A stretch of DNA of 64,000 nt, from assembly GCF_901686465.1 (NCBI RefSeq), contig NZ_LR594487.1, positions 310,001-374,000 on the forward strand, in the 5' to 3' direction. Positions within the stretch are counted from its first letter, which is position 1, and each line of letters starts with the position of its first letter. Positions 15,881 to 24,478 of this stretch are shown piece after piece. The notes below the pieces were generated by a model. The model was not told the origin of the DNA. It made no database searches and saw only the letters and a list, made by a program, of their open reading frames with translations. Position numbers and translations under genes: made by a program. This DNA is from Halorubrum sp. DM2. Lineage in GTDB: Archaea; Halobacteriota; Halobacteria; Halobacteriales; Haloferacaceae.

Positions 15881-16799
15881 CGACGCGCCCGACGCGGACG
15901 AGGTCGCCGGGTCCGTCGACGTCGCCGACGCAGAGGAGGTCGCCGAGTCGGTCGACGCCGCGGCCGCCGTCGACGAACCGGAGGCGAACGACAGCGAGGT
16001 CGAGGAGGCGGCGAAACACGTGCCGTCCGGGTCGCCGCCGCTCCGCGTGGAGGGGCTGGTGAAGCGGTTCGGCGGCGTCACCGCCGTCGACGGGGCCTCC
16101 TTCGAGGTCGAGTCCGGGTCGCTCACCGGGCTCATTGGCCCGAACGGCGCGGGGAAATCGACCACGTTCAACTGTATCACGGGCGTCCACGAGCCGACCG
16201 CCGGAAAGGTGTACTTCGAGGGCGAGGACGTTACGGGGCTCAAACCGTACCAGATCGCGCGGAAGGGGCTGGTCCGGACGTTCCAGATCGCCCGCGAGCT
16301 CTCCGAGATGACCGTCTTGGAGAACCTGATGCTCGCGCCGCAGGGGCAGCTCGGTGAGTCCGCGATCCGTGCCGTGACGCCCGGCCTCCGGAGCGCGGTG
16401 ATCGAGGAGGAGACCGCGCTGCGCGAGCGGGCGTGGGAGACGCTGGAGTTCTTCGAGATCGACCACCTCGCGCACGAGCACGCGGGGAACCTCTCCGGCG
16501 GCCAGCGGAAGCTGCTGGAGATGGCCCGCGTGCTGATGACCGACCCCGAGATGGTGCTGCTCGACGAGCCGCTCGCCGGGGTCAACCCGACCTTGGAGGA
16601 GAAGCTCTTAGACCGGATCCACCAGCTTCGCGCGGACGGCTACACCTTCCTGCTCGTCGAACACGACATGGACGTCATCATGAACAACTGTGAACGCGTC
16701 ATCGTCATGCATCAGGGCAGCGTGCTCGCCGAGGGGACCGGCGACGAGATACGGAACGACGAGCGGGTCATCGAGGCCTACCTGGGGGAGGACCTATGA
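15873..16799 (+). CDS. livG: Branched-chain amino acid ABC transporter ATPase LivG
   Basis: 308 residues. The start ATG 15873 is preceded by a Shine-Dalgarno-like ggggtga at 5-base spacing; an upstream GTG at 15864 is less likely. Residues 1-48 are an acidic low-complexity leader. The ATPase follows: Walker A GPNGAGKST (about 88), signature LSGGQRK (about 210), Walker B MVLLDEP. The 8-base overlap with livM and 4-base overlap with livF show one operon. Powers LivHM. Confidence 0.93.
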   Translation: MSSDAPDADEVAGSVDVADAEEVAESVDAAAAVDEPEANDSEVEEAAKHVPSGSPPLRVEGLVKRFGGVTAVDGASFEVESGSLTGLIGPNGAGKSTTFNCITGVHEPTAGKVYFEGEDVTGLKPYQIARKGLVRTFQIARELSEMTVLENLMLAPQGQLGESAIRAVTPGLRSAVIEEETALRERAWETLEFFEIDHLAHEHAGNLSGGQRKLLEMARVLMTDPEMVLLDEPLAGVNPTLEEKLLDRIHQLRADGYTFLLVEHDMDVIMNNCERVIVMHQGSVLAEGTGDEIRNDERVIEAYLGEDL

Positions 16800-17638
16800 C
16801 CGCCGACGCCACGGACGACGCCCGAGCAGCGGACGCGGAGGCGGACTCGAACGCGGAGACCGAAGCCGATCCGGAGACCGGAACTGACTCGGACGCCGAC
16901 GCGACCGCCGGGACGACCCACGCGATCGACGGCGACGCGATACTGCGGATCCGCGATCTGGACGCCGGCTACGGCGACCTCCAGATCCTCTCGGACGTGG
17001 TCCTCGACGTCGCCGACGAGGAGTACGTGACCATTGTCGGCCCCAACGGGGCCGGCAAGTCGACCGTGATGAAGACGGTCTTCGGACTCACGACCCACAT
17101 GGGCGGCACCGTCGAGTTCGAGGGCGAGCCGATCCACGGGCTCGCGCCCGAGCAGATCATCCGCGAGGGGATCGGGTTCGTCCCGCAGAACGACAACGTC
17201 TTCCCCGGACTCAGCGTCCGCGAGAACCTCGAAATGGGCGCGTACATCCTCGACGAGGTGCCCGAAGACCAGATCGAGGCGGTCTACGACCGGTTCCCCA
17301 TCCTCCGCGAGCGCAGCGAGCAGAAGGCGGGGACGCTCTCGGGCGGCCAGCGGCAGATGGTCGCGATGGGGCGGGCGCTCATGCTCGACCCCGATCTGCT
17401 GTTGCTCGACGAGCCGTCGGCCGGACTCGCGCCCGACCTCGTCTCCGACATGTTCGACCGGATCGACCGGATCAACGAGAGCGGGACGGCGGTGCTGATG
17501 GTCGAGCAGAACGCGAAGGAGGCGCTCCGTCGCTGCGACCGCGGCTACGTGCTGGTGAACGGCGGGAACCGGTACACCGACCGCGGCGACGTGCTGCTCG
17601 CCGACGAGGACGTGCGGCGCGACTTCCTCGGGGGATAG
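16796..17638 (+). CDS. livF: Branched-chain amino acid ABC transporter ATPase LivF
   Basis: 280 residues, starting with ATG overlapping the livG stop. An acidic Asp/Glu/Ala-rich leader of about 48 residues precedes the ATPase; Walker A GPNGAGKST (about 82), signature LSGGQRQ (about 181), Walker B LLLLDEP. The short C-terminus lacks the LivG-specific extension. Last gene of the operon, followed by a hairpin-rich gap. Confidence 0.93.
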   Translation: MTADATDDARAADAEADSNAETEADPETGTDSDADATAGTTHAIDGDAILRIRDLDAGYGDLQILSDVVLDVADEEYVTIVGPNGAGKSTVMKTVFGLTTHMGGTVEFEGEPIHGLAPEQIIREGIGFVPQNDNVFPGLSVRENLEMGAYILDEVPEDQIEAVYDRFPILRERSEQKAGTLSGGQRQMVAMGRALMLDPDLLLLDEPSAGLAPDLVSDMFDRIDRINESGTAVLMVEQNAKEALRRCDRGYVLVNGGNRYTDRGDVLLADEDVRRDFLGG

Positions 17639-18078
17639 GCGGACTGCTACTGCGGAGATGTCGCCGATCGGCTTCCGGTCGCCGAAATCCTAGCCGCTCG
17701 GCGGTACGCGGTCACCGACTTGAACACGACCGCCGAAGCCCCAGCCGTGAGGACTCCCGCGGCTCGTTGCGCTCCTCGCTCGCGTTGCTCGCTGCGGTGC
17801 TTACGTCGCCGAGGAGCGTCCTCGCGGCTGCCCCTTCGATTCCCGCCCCGCACCGCACAGCACCTCACGCCTCCCCAGCCTCGTCGACCGGTCTCCGCTT
17901 CGCTCCGACCGGTCGACTCCCTCGCGCGGTGCTCTCGCCGGCGGCTCCGCCGCCGGCTGTCCGAGGGACCTTCGGTCCCTCGCTACTCGCGGTCGCCGCT
18001 GGCGACCGCTCGGAGGCACACGCCACCGCACCGTCTCCCGGGTGAAAAATCGGAGAAAAACTCGGTTCGGACGGACGC
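17639..18078. repeat. Gene-free gap with consecutive perfect hairpins
   Basis: No gene is supported. The segment 17883-18009 contains four perfect stem-loops in a row: stems at 17883-17892/17908-17917 (10 bp), 17937-17945/17949-17957 (9 bp, 3-base loop), 17963-17970/17974-17981 (8 bp, loop ttc) and 17989-17997/18001-18009 (9 bp, loop gct). A shorter one is at 17810-17824. The gap separates the convergent livHMGF operon and livJ, so bidirectional termination is a natural guess, although no T-tract follows the stems. Confidence 0.7.
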
Positions 18079-19470
18079 CTACTGGTTCAGCACGCTCGAC
18101 CACTGGCTGGTGTACGTGGCCTGATTCGGCTCGAAGGAGACGCGCTGGTCGATGGTGCCGTCGCGCTCCTCGAAGGCGTTCACGTACGACTCTTCGAGCG
18201 ACTGGCCGTAGGCGTCGTTGAGGTACAGCGTGCCGGAGGTCGACGCGCCGACGACGTCGCCGACCGCCAGGTCGGCCATCGCGGGCCCCTGAAGCAGGTC
18301 GGACGGGGCGGTCCGGAAGATGTAGCCGTTGTCGTCCAAGTCCGTGACGTTCGGGTCCGTCGAGGACGGCGAGATGCCGACGACGCCGTTCGGGATGAAC
18401 ACCTGATCGGACACCTGAAGGTTGACGTTCGAGGAGGCCGGGCCGACGACCGCGCCGAAGCCCGCGTTGACGAGGGCGTTCGCGCCGGAGATGCCCGCCT
18501 GCGGGTCCGTCTGCGTGTCCTCGACGCGGGTCTCGACGTCGACGTTGAGGCCGGCGTCGTTGACTTGCGTGGCGGCCAGCAGCGCGCCGTCGCGGATCGG
18601 TCCGCCGAGCGGGCCGAGGTCACCGGTCTCCGGCATCAGTACGCCGATGCGAGCCGTGAACGAGTCGACGCCGACCGGGTCCGCGGCCGTTGCGTTCCGG
18701 TCCTCCTCGGAGAGCTCGTTCCCGAACTCGACGGTGTCGAGGGTGACGAGTTCGCCGTCCTGGAAGTCGGTGATGTCGTACGCGGCGGTGGCCATGTCGC
18801 CGTTGACGTCGAAGTTGACGCTGGAGGACGCGCCCACGTAGTGGACCGGGTCGCCGGCGGCGACCGCCTCGACCGCCTCGGGGAGGTTCGACGGGCCGAA
18901 CTCCTCGCCGCCGGGGTTGGCGACGGTGCGGACCCGATCGCGGATCGCCTCGCCGTTGTTCTCGCCCGCGGCGGTGGCCGCGAGGATCTCGACCGCCATG
19001 GCGTCGTACGCCTGCGAGGTGAACACGCCCGGCTCCTCGTCGTACTCCTCCTGATACGACTCGGCGAAGAAGTCGGCCCCGGGACCGCCGGCCGACGGTG
19101 CCGTGCCGATGACGTTGTTCATGTCGTTGTCGACCTCGCCGGGGAGGTCGCCGTCGATCAGTCCGTCGGGAACGATGATGTCGAGATCCGGCGCGCTGTC
19201 GGCGAACTCCGAGTAGAAGTCGCGGAACAGCTGGATGCCCGACTGCGGGAACCCGACGACCATCACGGCGTCGGGAACGGATCCGGAGTCACCGCCGTCA
19301 CCGCCGTCGCCGCCGTCGGAACCGTCTCCGCCGTCGCCGCCGTCCATACCGTCGCCGCCGTCGGAGCCGTCGCCGCCGTCGCCGCTCTCGGTCGAGCAGC
19401 CGGCGATCCCCGCGATACCGACCGCGCCGGCACCTCTGAGTACGTCGCGTCGCTGGATTCTTCGCGTCAT
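18079..19470 (-). CDS. livJ: ABC transporter substrate-binding lipoprotein (LivJ-like)
   Basis: 463 residues from ATG 19470. MTRRIQRRDVLRGAGAVGI is a twin-arginine signal and is followed by a lipobox ending AGC, so the protein is exported folded and lipid-anchored outside. A Gly/Asp/Ser linker (about 30-65) leads to a type I periplasmic-binding fold, with RIGVLMPETGDLGPLGGP in the C-terminal half and VMVVGFPQSG in the N-terminal half. The two halves appear in circularly permuted order relative to standard LivJ, in which the GVLMPxTG strand is N-terminal. Box A ttataa lies at 19498-19503. It should feed LivHMGF, encoded convergently. Confidence 0.85.
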   Translation of the reverse strand: MTRRIQRRDVLRGAGAVGIAGIAGCSTESGDGGDGSDGGDGMDGGDGGDGSDGGDGGDGGDSGSVPDAVMVVGFPQSGIQLFRDFYSEFADSAPDLDIIVPDGLIDGDLPGEVDNDMNNVIGTAPSAGGPGADFFAESYQEEYDEEPGVFTSQAYDAMAVEILAATAAGENNGEAIRDRVRTVANPGGEEFGPSNLPEAVEAVAAGDPVHYVGASSSVNFDVNGDMATAAYDITDFQDGELVTLDTVEFGNELSEEDRNATAADPVGVDSFTARIGVLMPETGDLGPLGGPIRDGALLAATQVNDAGLNVDVETRVEDTQTDPQAGISGANALVNAGFGAVVGPASSNVNLQVSDQVFIPNGVVGISPSSTDPNVTDLDDNGYIFRTAPSDLLQGPAMADLAVGDVVGASTSGTLYLNDAYGQSLEESYVNAFEERDGTIDQRVSFEPNQATYTSQWSSVLNQ

Positions 19471-19702
19471 CCTGTGAGCGTATACCATACGAGCCGTTAT
19501 AAGTGTATCCACGGCCACAAATACGACACCGCCGGAATCTGAACGCCCCAGACCGGGTTCAATCCGGTCTACCACAGTTCTACAGCGGGTCCGCTCAGCG
19601 GCGATCGAGCGCGAAACGGATTTCGTTCCACAGGCGTGACAGGAAGAGCGTACGTGACAGCTGTTCCGCCGTCGCCGTCGTCGCGGGCGCGGCTCCCGCG
19701 TC

Positions 19703-21361
19703 TCAGTACCCCTGCGCGTTTCCGTCCTTCCGGGGCTCGGTGGCGGCCGAGAGCACTCCCTTCCGGTTCCGGGTGATCTGCGCGCCGCCGAACATCACCG
19801 GCGAGAGCGTCCGCACGTCGTGGTCCTTCCGGACCAGTTTGGCCGCGGCGTCGTCGTCGAAGTGCGGTTCGAGCGCCAACTCGCCGCTCTCGCGGTACCG
19901 CCACCGCGGCTCGTCGAGCGCGCGCTGGAGGGGCATGTCGTAGTCGACGATATTCGAGATGACCTGTACGTGACCCTGCGGCTGCATGTATCCGCCCATC
20001 ACGCCGAACGCCGCCCAGTCGTCCTCGTCGAACTTCACGACACCCGGGATGAGGGTGTGGAAGGGCCGCTTGCCGGGTTCGAGCGCGTTCGGGTGGTCCG
20101 GGTCGAGCGAGAACGACGCCCCGCGGTTCTGGAGGGCGATCCCCGTGTCGCCGGCGACGAGGCCGGAGCCGAACCCGGCGAACCGCGAGTTGATGTAGGA
20201 GACGACGTTGCCCGCGTCGTCCGCGACGGTGAGGAGGACGGTGTCGGCGTCCTCGGCGTTCGCGTTCGGCACGCCGAAGGAGACGTCGTGTGAGGCCGTT
20301 TCGCCCACGCCCGCGGCGCGCTCGGTCGCCCACTCGCTCGACGCGAGCGGGGGGATCTCCTCGTAGTCGGGGTCGGTGATGTAGCGGTGGCCGTCGTGGA
20401 AGGCTCTCTTCAATGCCTCGGCGAAGTAGTGGACGCGCTCCGGCGAGTCGTAGTCGTACTCGCCCGCGCCGAGTTCGGCGGCGACGTTGAGCGCCTCCAG
20501 AGCGATCAGTCCCTGATTGTTCGGCGGCAGCTCGTACACCTCGGCCCCGTTGTAGGCCGTCGACACCGGCTCGGGCCACTCGACCTCGAAGTCGGCGAGG
20601 TCGTCGACGGTCATGAACCCGCCCTGCGACTGGACCTCGTCGGCGATCGCCTCGGCGATCTCCCCCTCGTAGACCACGTCGGCCCCCTCCTCGGCGATCG
20701 TCCGCATCGACTCGCCCAGACGCGGCATCGTCACCGTCTGGCCGACGCTCGGCGGCTCGTCGTCGAACAGGTACGCCTCGCGGGCGTGGTCGTCGGTGAA
20801 CAGCGCGTCGGCGCTCGCCCAGTAGGAGGCGATGACCTCCGACACCGGGTACCCCTCCGTCGCGTAGCGGATGGCGGGCGACAGCGCGTCCGCGAGGCTC
20901 AGTCGGCCCAGCTCCTCGACGGTCGCCTCCCAGCCCCGGGCCGTCCCGGGGACCGTGACCGCGTGCGGGCCGTAGAAGGGCATCCCCGCCTCGCCGGCGT
21001 CGTCGACCGCGTAGCCGCCGTCGTCGGGGTAATAGGAGTCCGCGTCGTCGTCCTCGGCGAGCGCGGCGCGGACGTTCTCGATCGTCGCGTCGGCGGGCGC
21101 GCCGCCGCATGAGCGCATCGCGCCGACGTCGCCGTCGGCGGTCCGGTAGAGCGCGAACACGTCGCCGCCGAGTCCGGTCGAGGTCGGCTCGACGACGTTG
21201 AGCGCGGCCGCGGTGGCGACCGCGGCGTCGAAGGCGTTGCCGCCCTCGCGTAACACCTCGATCCCCGCCTGACTCGCGAGCGGTTGACTGGTCGCCACCA
21301 CGCCGCGTTGACCGTACACGGTCGACCGGCGAGACGTGAATCGGTCTAAGTCTGGCTCCAT
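19703..21361 (-). CDS. ggt: Gamma-glutamyltransferase family protein
   Basis: 552 residues. N-terminal GVVATSQPLASQAG and GGNAFDAAVATAAALNVVEP are family landmarks; the autoprocessing site is the Thr of DADTVLLTVAD (about 378), after which the small subunit begins, with NSRFAGFGSG and the GGYMQPQGH substrate loop. Members transfer or hydrolyse gamma-glutamyl groups; haloarchaea contain gamma-glutamylcysteine, a plausible substrate. ATG 21361 is preferred over GTG 21367 because ctttattc (about 21386) is 25 bases upstream. No signal peptide, so the location is likely cytoplasmic. Confidence 0.9.
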   Translation of the reverse strand: MEPDLDRFTSRRSTVYGQRGVVATSQPLASQAGIEVLREGGNAFDAAVATAAALNVVEPTSTGLGGDVFALYRTADGDVGAMRSCGGAPADATIENVRAALAEDDDADSYYPDDGGYAVDDAGEAGMPFYGPHAVTVPGTARGWEATVEELGRLSLADALSPAIRYATEGYPVSEVIASYWASADALFTDDHAREAYLFDDEPPSVGQTVTMPRLGESMRTIAEEGADVVYEGEIAEAIADEVQSQGGFMTVDDLADFEVEWPEPVSTAYNGAEVYELPPNNQGLIALEALNVAAELGAGEYDYDSPERVHYFAEALKRAFHDGHRYITDPDYEEIPPLASSEWATERAAGVGETASHDVSFGVPNANAEDADTVLLTVADDAGNVVSYINSRFAGFGSGLVAGDTGIALQNRGASFSLDPDHPNALEPGKRPFHTLIPGVVKFDEDDWAAFGVMGGYMQPQGHVQVISNIVDYDMPLQRALDEPRWRYRESGELALEPHFDDDAAAKLVRKDHDVRTLSPVMFGGAQITRNRKGVLSAATEPRKDGNAQGY

Positions 21362-21449
21362 ACACACCCGTGCGGCGGCCGGGAGAATAAAGCCCCGACC
21401 GGATGTGTCCGGTGTCGATCGCGCGTCCCCGTCCGGTGTCGGCCGGTCG

Positions 21450-21653
21450 TCACTCCTCGAACTCGGCGTAGTGACGGATGAGTCCGCACTCGGGACACAT
21501 CACCGTCGTCAGGTCCTTCCGCTCGTTCATCCCGAGTTTGCCGAGCAGCCCCGTCCGCTTCTCGCCGGTCCTGACGTGCGCGTTCCACGCGTCGCCCATG
21601 CTGAACTCGACTTCCTCCATCGTGACGCCGCAGTCCGGACAGCGGTGATCCAT
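21450..21653 (-). CDS. Small zinc-ribbon protein
   Basis: 67 residues. Two knuckles, CPDCG near the N-terminus and CPECG near the C-terminus, form a zinc ribbon; the linker is basic (GEKRTGLLGKLGMNERKD). Start MDHRCPDCGV is chosen because upstream residues are not family-like. Such proteins usually bind nucleic acid or a larger partner; function unknown. Divergent from the DsbA-like gene at 21758. Confidence 0.75.
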   Translation of the reverse strand: MDHRCPDCGVTMEEVEFSMGDAWNAHVRTGEKRTGLLGKLGMNERKDLTTVMCPECGLIRHYAEFEE

Positions 21654-21757
21654 GGACGCGGAGTCGCGCGGCGACCTGAAAACGATTGGCTCGGTCGTCA
21701 CCCACTTTGGTCGAAGTTTGAACAAGCGCTAAAGGCTCCCACGCCGTCTGTTCGGGT

Positions 21758-22432
21758 ATGTACCGACGACGAGCGCTGGCGCTCGCCGGCGCGGCCGCGG
21801 TCGGCTCGCTCGCGGGGTGTGCCGGCAGCGGCGGCTCCGGCGGGTCCGGCGGCGAGGGAGGGCAGTCGCTGCGGGCGCACCCGGCCGCCGCGGGGCTGGA
21901 CGGACTGCCGCGTCGCGGGGCGCTGGACGGACACGCGGTACTCACCTTCGAGGACCCGTCCTGTACCCGGTGTCGGGCGTTCCACGAGGAGGTCGTCCCC
22001 CAGATACGGTCGAACATCGTCGAGCCGGGAGCCGGGGCGTACGTCCTCCGAACCTACCCCGTCGTCTACCCGTGGGGCGAGCCGGCGACGCAGGCGCTCG
22101 CGTCGACGCACGCGCGGAGCGAGCCCGCCTTCTGGTCGCTGCTCGACCGCTACTTCGCCGAGCAGGACCAGTTCGACGCGGACAACGTCCTTGACCGAAC
22201 GGAGGCGTTCCTCGACGCCGAGACCGACCTCGACGGCGGCGCGGTCGTCGCGGACGCCGCGAGCGAGGCCCACGACGAGGCGGTCCAAGACAACCTCGAC
22301 GCGGCCGACGCCGCCGGTCTCGGTCGGACCACGCCGGTCGTCCTGCTGTTCCGGGACGGGGAGTACGTCACCTCGGCCAACGGGAGCGTGAGCTACGACC
22401 TCATCGCGGAGACGCTCGGGGTCGACGGCTGA
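21758..22432 (+). CDS. DsbA-like thioredoxin-fold lipoprotein
   Basis: 224 residues. MYRRRALALAGAAAVGSLAGC is a Tat/lipobox signal with Cys-21 as lipid anchor, followed by a Gly/Ser linker. The thioredoxin fold shows CTRC (CxxC, about 72-75) after HAVLTFEDPS, and the cis-Pro segment TTPVVLLF (about 190). It probably forms or isomerises disulfides, or passes electrons, at the outer face of the membrane. Its TGA overlaps the ATG of the next membrane gene, so the two are coupled. Box A gctaaagg lies 25 bases before the start. Confidence 0.85.
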   Translation: MYRRRALALAGAAAVGSLAGCAGSGGSGGSGGEGGQSLRAHPAAAGLDGLPRRGALDGHAVLTFEDPSCTRCRAFHEEVVPQIRSNIVEPGAGAYVLRTYPVVYPWGEPATQALASTHARSEPAFWSLLDRYFAEQDQFDADNVLDRTEAFLDAETDLDGGAVVADAASEAHDEAVQDNLDAADAAGLGRTTPVVLLFRDGEYVTSANGSVSYDLIAETLGVDG

Positions 22433-23034
22433 TGGGGGCGCTCGGCCGCGGCGTGCGGCTCCCGACGGGGCGCGAGGACCTGCGGCTGATGGGTCGGACC
22501 GCGCGGCTAGTCTTGACGCTGCCGGCCTACGCCGCCGTCGCGGTCCTCGCGGCCGCCCTCTCTTTGACGGCGTTCGTGGTGTCGCTGAACGTCGGGTTCG
22601 TCCTCGACGTCGTCGTCGGCGGGTCGCTCCCGCTCGGGAGTCGGCTGACGATCCTGATCGAACTCTACCCCTTCGTGGGCACCTCTTTCGGTCCCGCGCA
22701 GGGGAGCCTGCTCGTCGTCGTGGCGCTGTTGACCGGCCTGGACGTCGCGATGGCGACGTACCACTTCCGCGAACACGGGCTGGACCTCCAGCAGGGCGGT
22801 GCCGGTGCCGCGGGCGTCATCCTCGGGACGCTGGGGGCGGGCTGTGCGGCCTGCGGCTCGGCGGTGTTGCTCGGGCTGCTCTCGCTTCTCGGCGTCTCGA
22901 CCTCGCTGCTCTTCCTCCCGCTTGACGGGCTGGAGTTCGCGCTGGGGGCCTTGGTCGTCTTGACCCTCTCGATCTACTGGCTCGCCGACGGGATGCGGGG
23001 CGGGGAGATCAACGGCTGCCCGGTCGACGTGTAG
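22432..23034 (+). CDS. Membrane protein with paired cysteines, partner of the DsbA-like protein
   Basis: 200 residues with five hydrophobic segments. A conserved-looking motif GAGCAACGSAVLLG (CxxC, about 140) lies at the start of a membrane span, and one more Cys is near the C-terminus (NGCPVDV). It overlaps the DsbA-like gene by one base (TGATG). Sequence is not VKOR or DsbB in any way I can see, but the cysteine pair in the membrane and the coupling suggest that it reoxidises or reduces its neighbour. That is inference. Confidence 0.7.
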   Translation: MGALGRGVRLPTGREDLRLMGRTARLVLTLPAYAAVAVLAAALSLTAFVVSLNVGFVLDVVVGGSLPLGSRLTILIELYPFVGTSFGPAQGSLLVVVALLTGLDVAMATYHFREHGLDLQQGGAGAAGVILGTLGAGCAACGSAVLLGLLSLLGVSTSLLFLPLDGLEFALGALVVLTLSIYWLADGMRGGEINGCPVDV

Positions 23035-23200
23035 TCGGGGCGCTCGCTCGTCGCTCGGTCGCGCCGACCCGCGTCCGCGTGGAGTGTGTGTCGTGATCGC
23101 TGGGCAGCACGCAGCCGTAGTTCGATTGAAAGAGGCCTCGGTACTCATAGGGCTCGTCGCCGCCGGGTGCCGAGTCCGGCTCGGAGCGGTGGATCGTCAT
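23009..23200 (-). CDS. Possible small protein (63 residues)
   Basis: Starts MTIHRSEPDSAPGGDEPYE and continues YRGLFQSNYGCVLP, a soluble acidic segment that looks like real haloarchaeal protein; the last third is Arg/Thr-rich and overlaps the end of the preceding gene on the other strand by 26 bases. An AT stretch (ctttttagg, about 23234) is upstream. Evidence for coding is limited to composition. Confidence 0.3.
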   Translation of the reverse strand: MTIHRSEPDSAPGGDEPYEYRGLFQSNYGCVLPSDHDTHSTRTRVGATERRASAPTTRRPGSR

Positions 23201-23270
23201 CGGCCGCTCGTCGGTAGCAGCGGCGACGCCTAAAAAGACCCGACCGCGTCGCGTCCCGGTCGTCGCCGCG

Positions 23271-23528
23271 TCAGTGCGACGAGCCGGCGTACGCGTTCCA
23301 GCGGTCGGTCCCGTTCGCGATCCGCCGAGTGTCCGACGGGTCGAACGTCCCCGCCGCCTGTGCGACCGCCTCGGCGGCGGTCGGCAGGTCGTCGGTCGCG
23401 TCGTCGTCGGTCGAGTTCGTCGATGGACCCGATTGGTCGGTCGCCGGTTCGGTCTCCGTCGCCTCGCGCGTACTCGGACCGCCGGGACCGGCCGTCGTCC
23501 CCGCCGTCGAGCGTGCGTCAGTCGTGTA
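23271..23528 (-). pseudogene. Coding-like C-terminal fragment without a start codon
   Basis: An 85-residue open frame with haloarchaeal character: Thr/Gly/Pro linker, acidic stretch, then DDLPTAAEAVAQAAGTFD and ending RWNAYAGSSH. There is no ATG, GTG or TTG in the usable part, and a TAG (23529-23531) stops the frame upstream. A nearby ATG in another frame (MKDTPME then stop) suggests that a frameshift has separated the start from the body, or that sequence is missing. No family recognised. Confidence 0.4.
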
Positions 23529-23668
23529 CTACGGGCGGCACGTCTCACTCCATGGGCGTATCCTTCATAATTGTTTATGTTGGTGTGAGGATCGCCGCGG
23601 GGAGGGGAGTCACGGCGGCCCGGCCCGCCACCGTCAGAGCGTTCGGTCACCGGAGGGGGGGTTCGGCC

Positions 23669-24325
23669 CTACCAGGCCGACCACGCGGTGAGGCTCTCGT
23701 CGCGGGCGTACACCCGCTTGAGGTCCTTCGCGTAGGCGAGGTCGCCGGGGTGGTCGAGCTTCTCGTGGCGGTACTCGGGGGCGTCCTCGCGGATCTGAAG
23801 CCCCTCGACGGTGAATTGCTCCTCGCCGAACTCGACCGTCTCGTCGACGACGAACTCGTAGTCGCCGGGGACGTTCACGCGCAGCGAGCGCGTCTGGTCG
23901 GCGTCGCCGTCCTTCGGGTGGAGCGTGACGGGGACCGCGACGTTGTCGACCGCGCGGGTCCACAGCGTCTCCACGTCGGTGATATCCGCCTCCTCCACGC
24001 GCTCCTCGGGACCGAGTTCGATGTCCGTGATCCGCACCTGCATCAGCGCGTCGTCGGTGTCGACGACGAACTCCTCGCCCGCGGCGACGTCGCCGTCGGC
24101 TGGGACGTCCATCCGCGTCGTGAACGAGTCGCCGTCCTGCGAGACGACGATCGTCACGGAGACGGTCTCCGCTTCGGGGATTTCGGTCTTGTGCGTGTGG
24201 TCGCACTCGGTACAGCGAACGGTGGCCTGCCCGCCGGGTCGCAGGACCTCGTGAACGGTCGGCTCAGAGGGGGAACACGAGGGACAGGGGAGACCGACGC
24301 GGTCTCCGGACTCGATATCGCTCAT
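23669..24325 (-). CDS. HVO_0476-type zinc-finger protein
   Basis: 218 residues. An N-terminal zinc ribbon is formed by CPSC (about 14-17) and CTEC (about 39-42). The rest alternates strands (SVTIVVSQDGDSFTTRM, RITDIELG, VPVTLHPKDG), as in archaeal HVO_0476 family proteins. Function unknown; a role in translation or RNA binding has been guessed for such zinc ribbons, without proof here. Divergent from prs (start 24479); the gap holds both promoters. Confidence 0.8.
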   Translation of the reverse strand: MSDIESGDRVGLPCPSCSPSEPTVHEVLRPGGQATVRCTECDHTHKTEIPEAETVSVTIVVSQDGDSFTTRMDVPADGDVAAGEEFVVDTDDALMQVRITDIELGPEERVEEADITDVETLWTRAVDNVAVPVTLHPKDGDADQTRSLRVNVPGDYEFVVDETVEFGEEQFTVEGLQIREDAPEYRHEKLDHPGDLAYAKDLKRVYARDESLTAWSAW

Positions 24326-24478
24326 TACGCCGCCGTACCCGCCGCGGGCGTAAATATCCGCCCCTGTGGTGCCGGTGTGGGCCGCGCTCGCGTGGCGCGC
24401 GGTCGCGCCGCCGCGGAGAGCGTGACGCGCCCGAGCGGTAAGGAAACTGGTTTACCGGAGTCCGGAAAACCCACGCCC

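Noticed and set aside
17883-18009. CRISPR array
   Set aside because: The hairpins are unlike one another and lack regular spacers; no cas genes in the window.
17720-18124. Possible proteins in the liv intergenic gap
   Set aside because: Arg/Ser/Pro-rich frames created by GC-rich hairpins; no conserved segment or promoter.
19540-19590. tRNA-like T-arm (gaccgg gttcaat ccggtc) upstream of livJ
   Set aside because: A 6-bp stem with a TTCAA loop is present, but no acceptor, D or anticodon arm can be formed around it.
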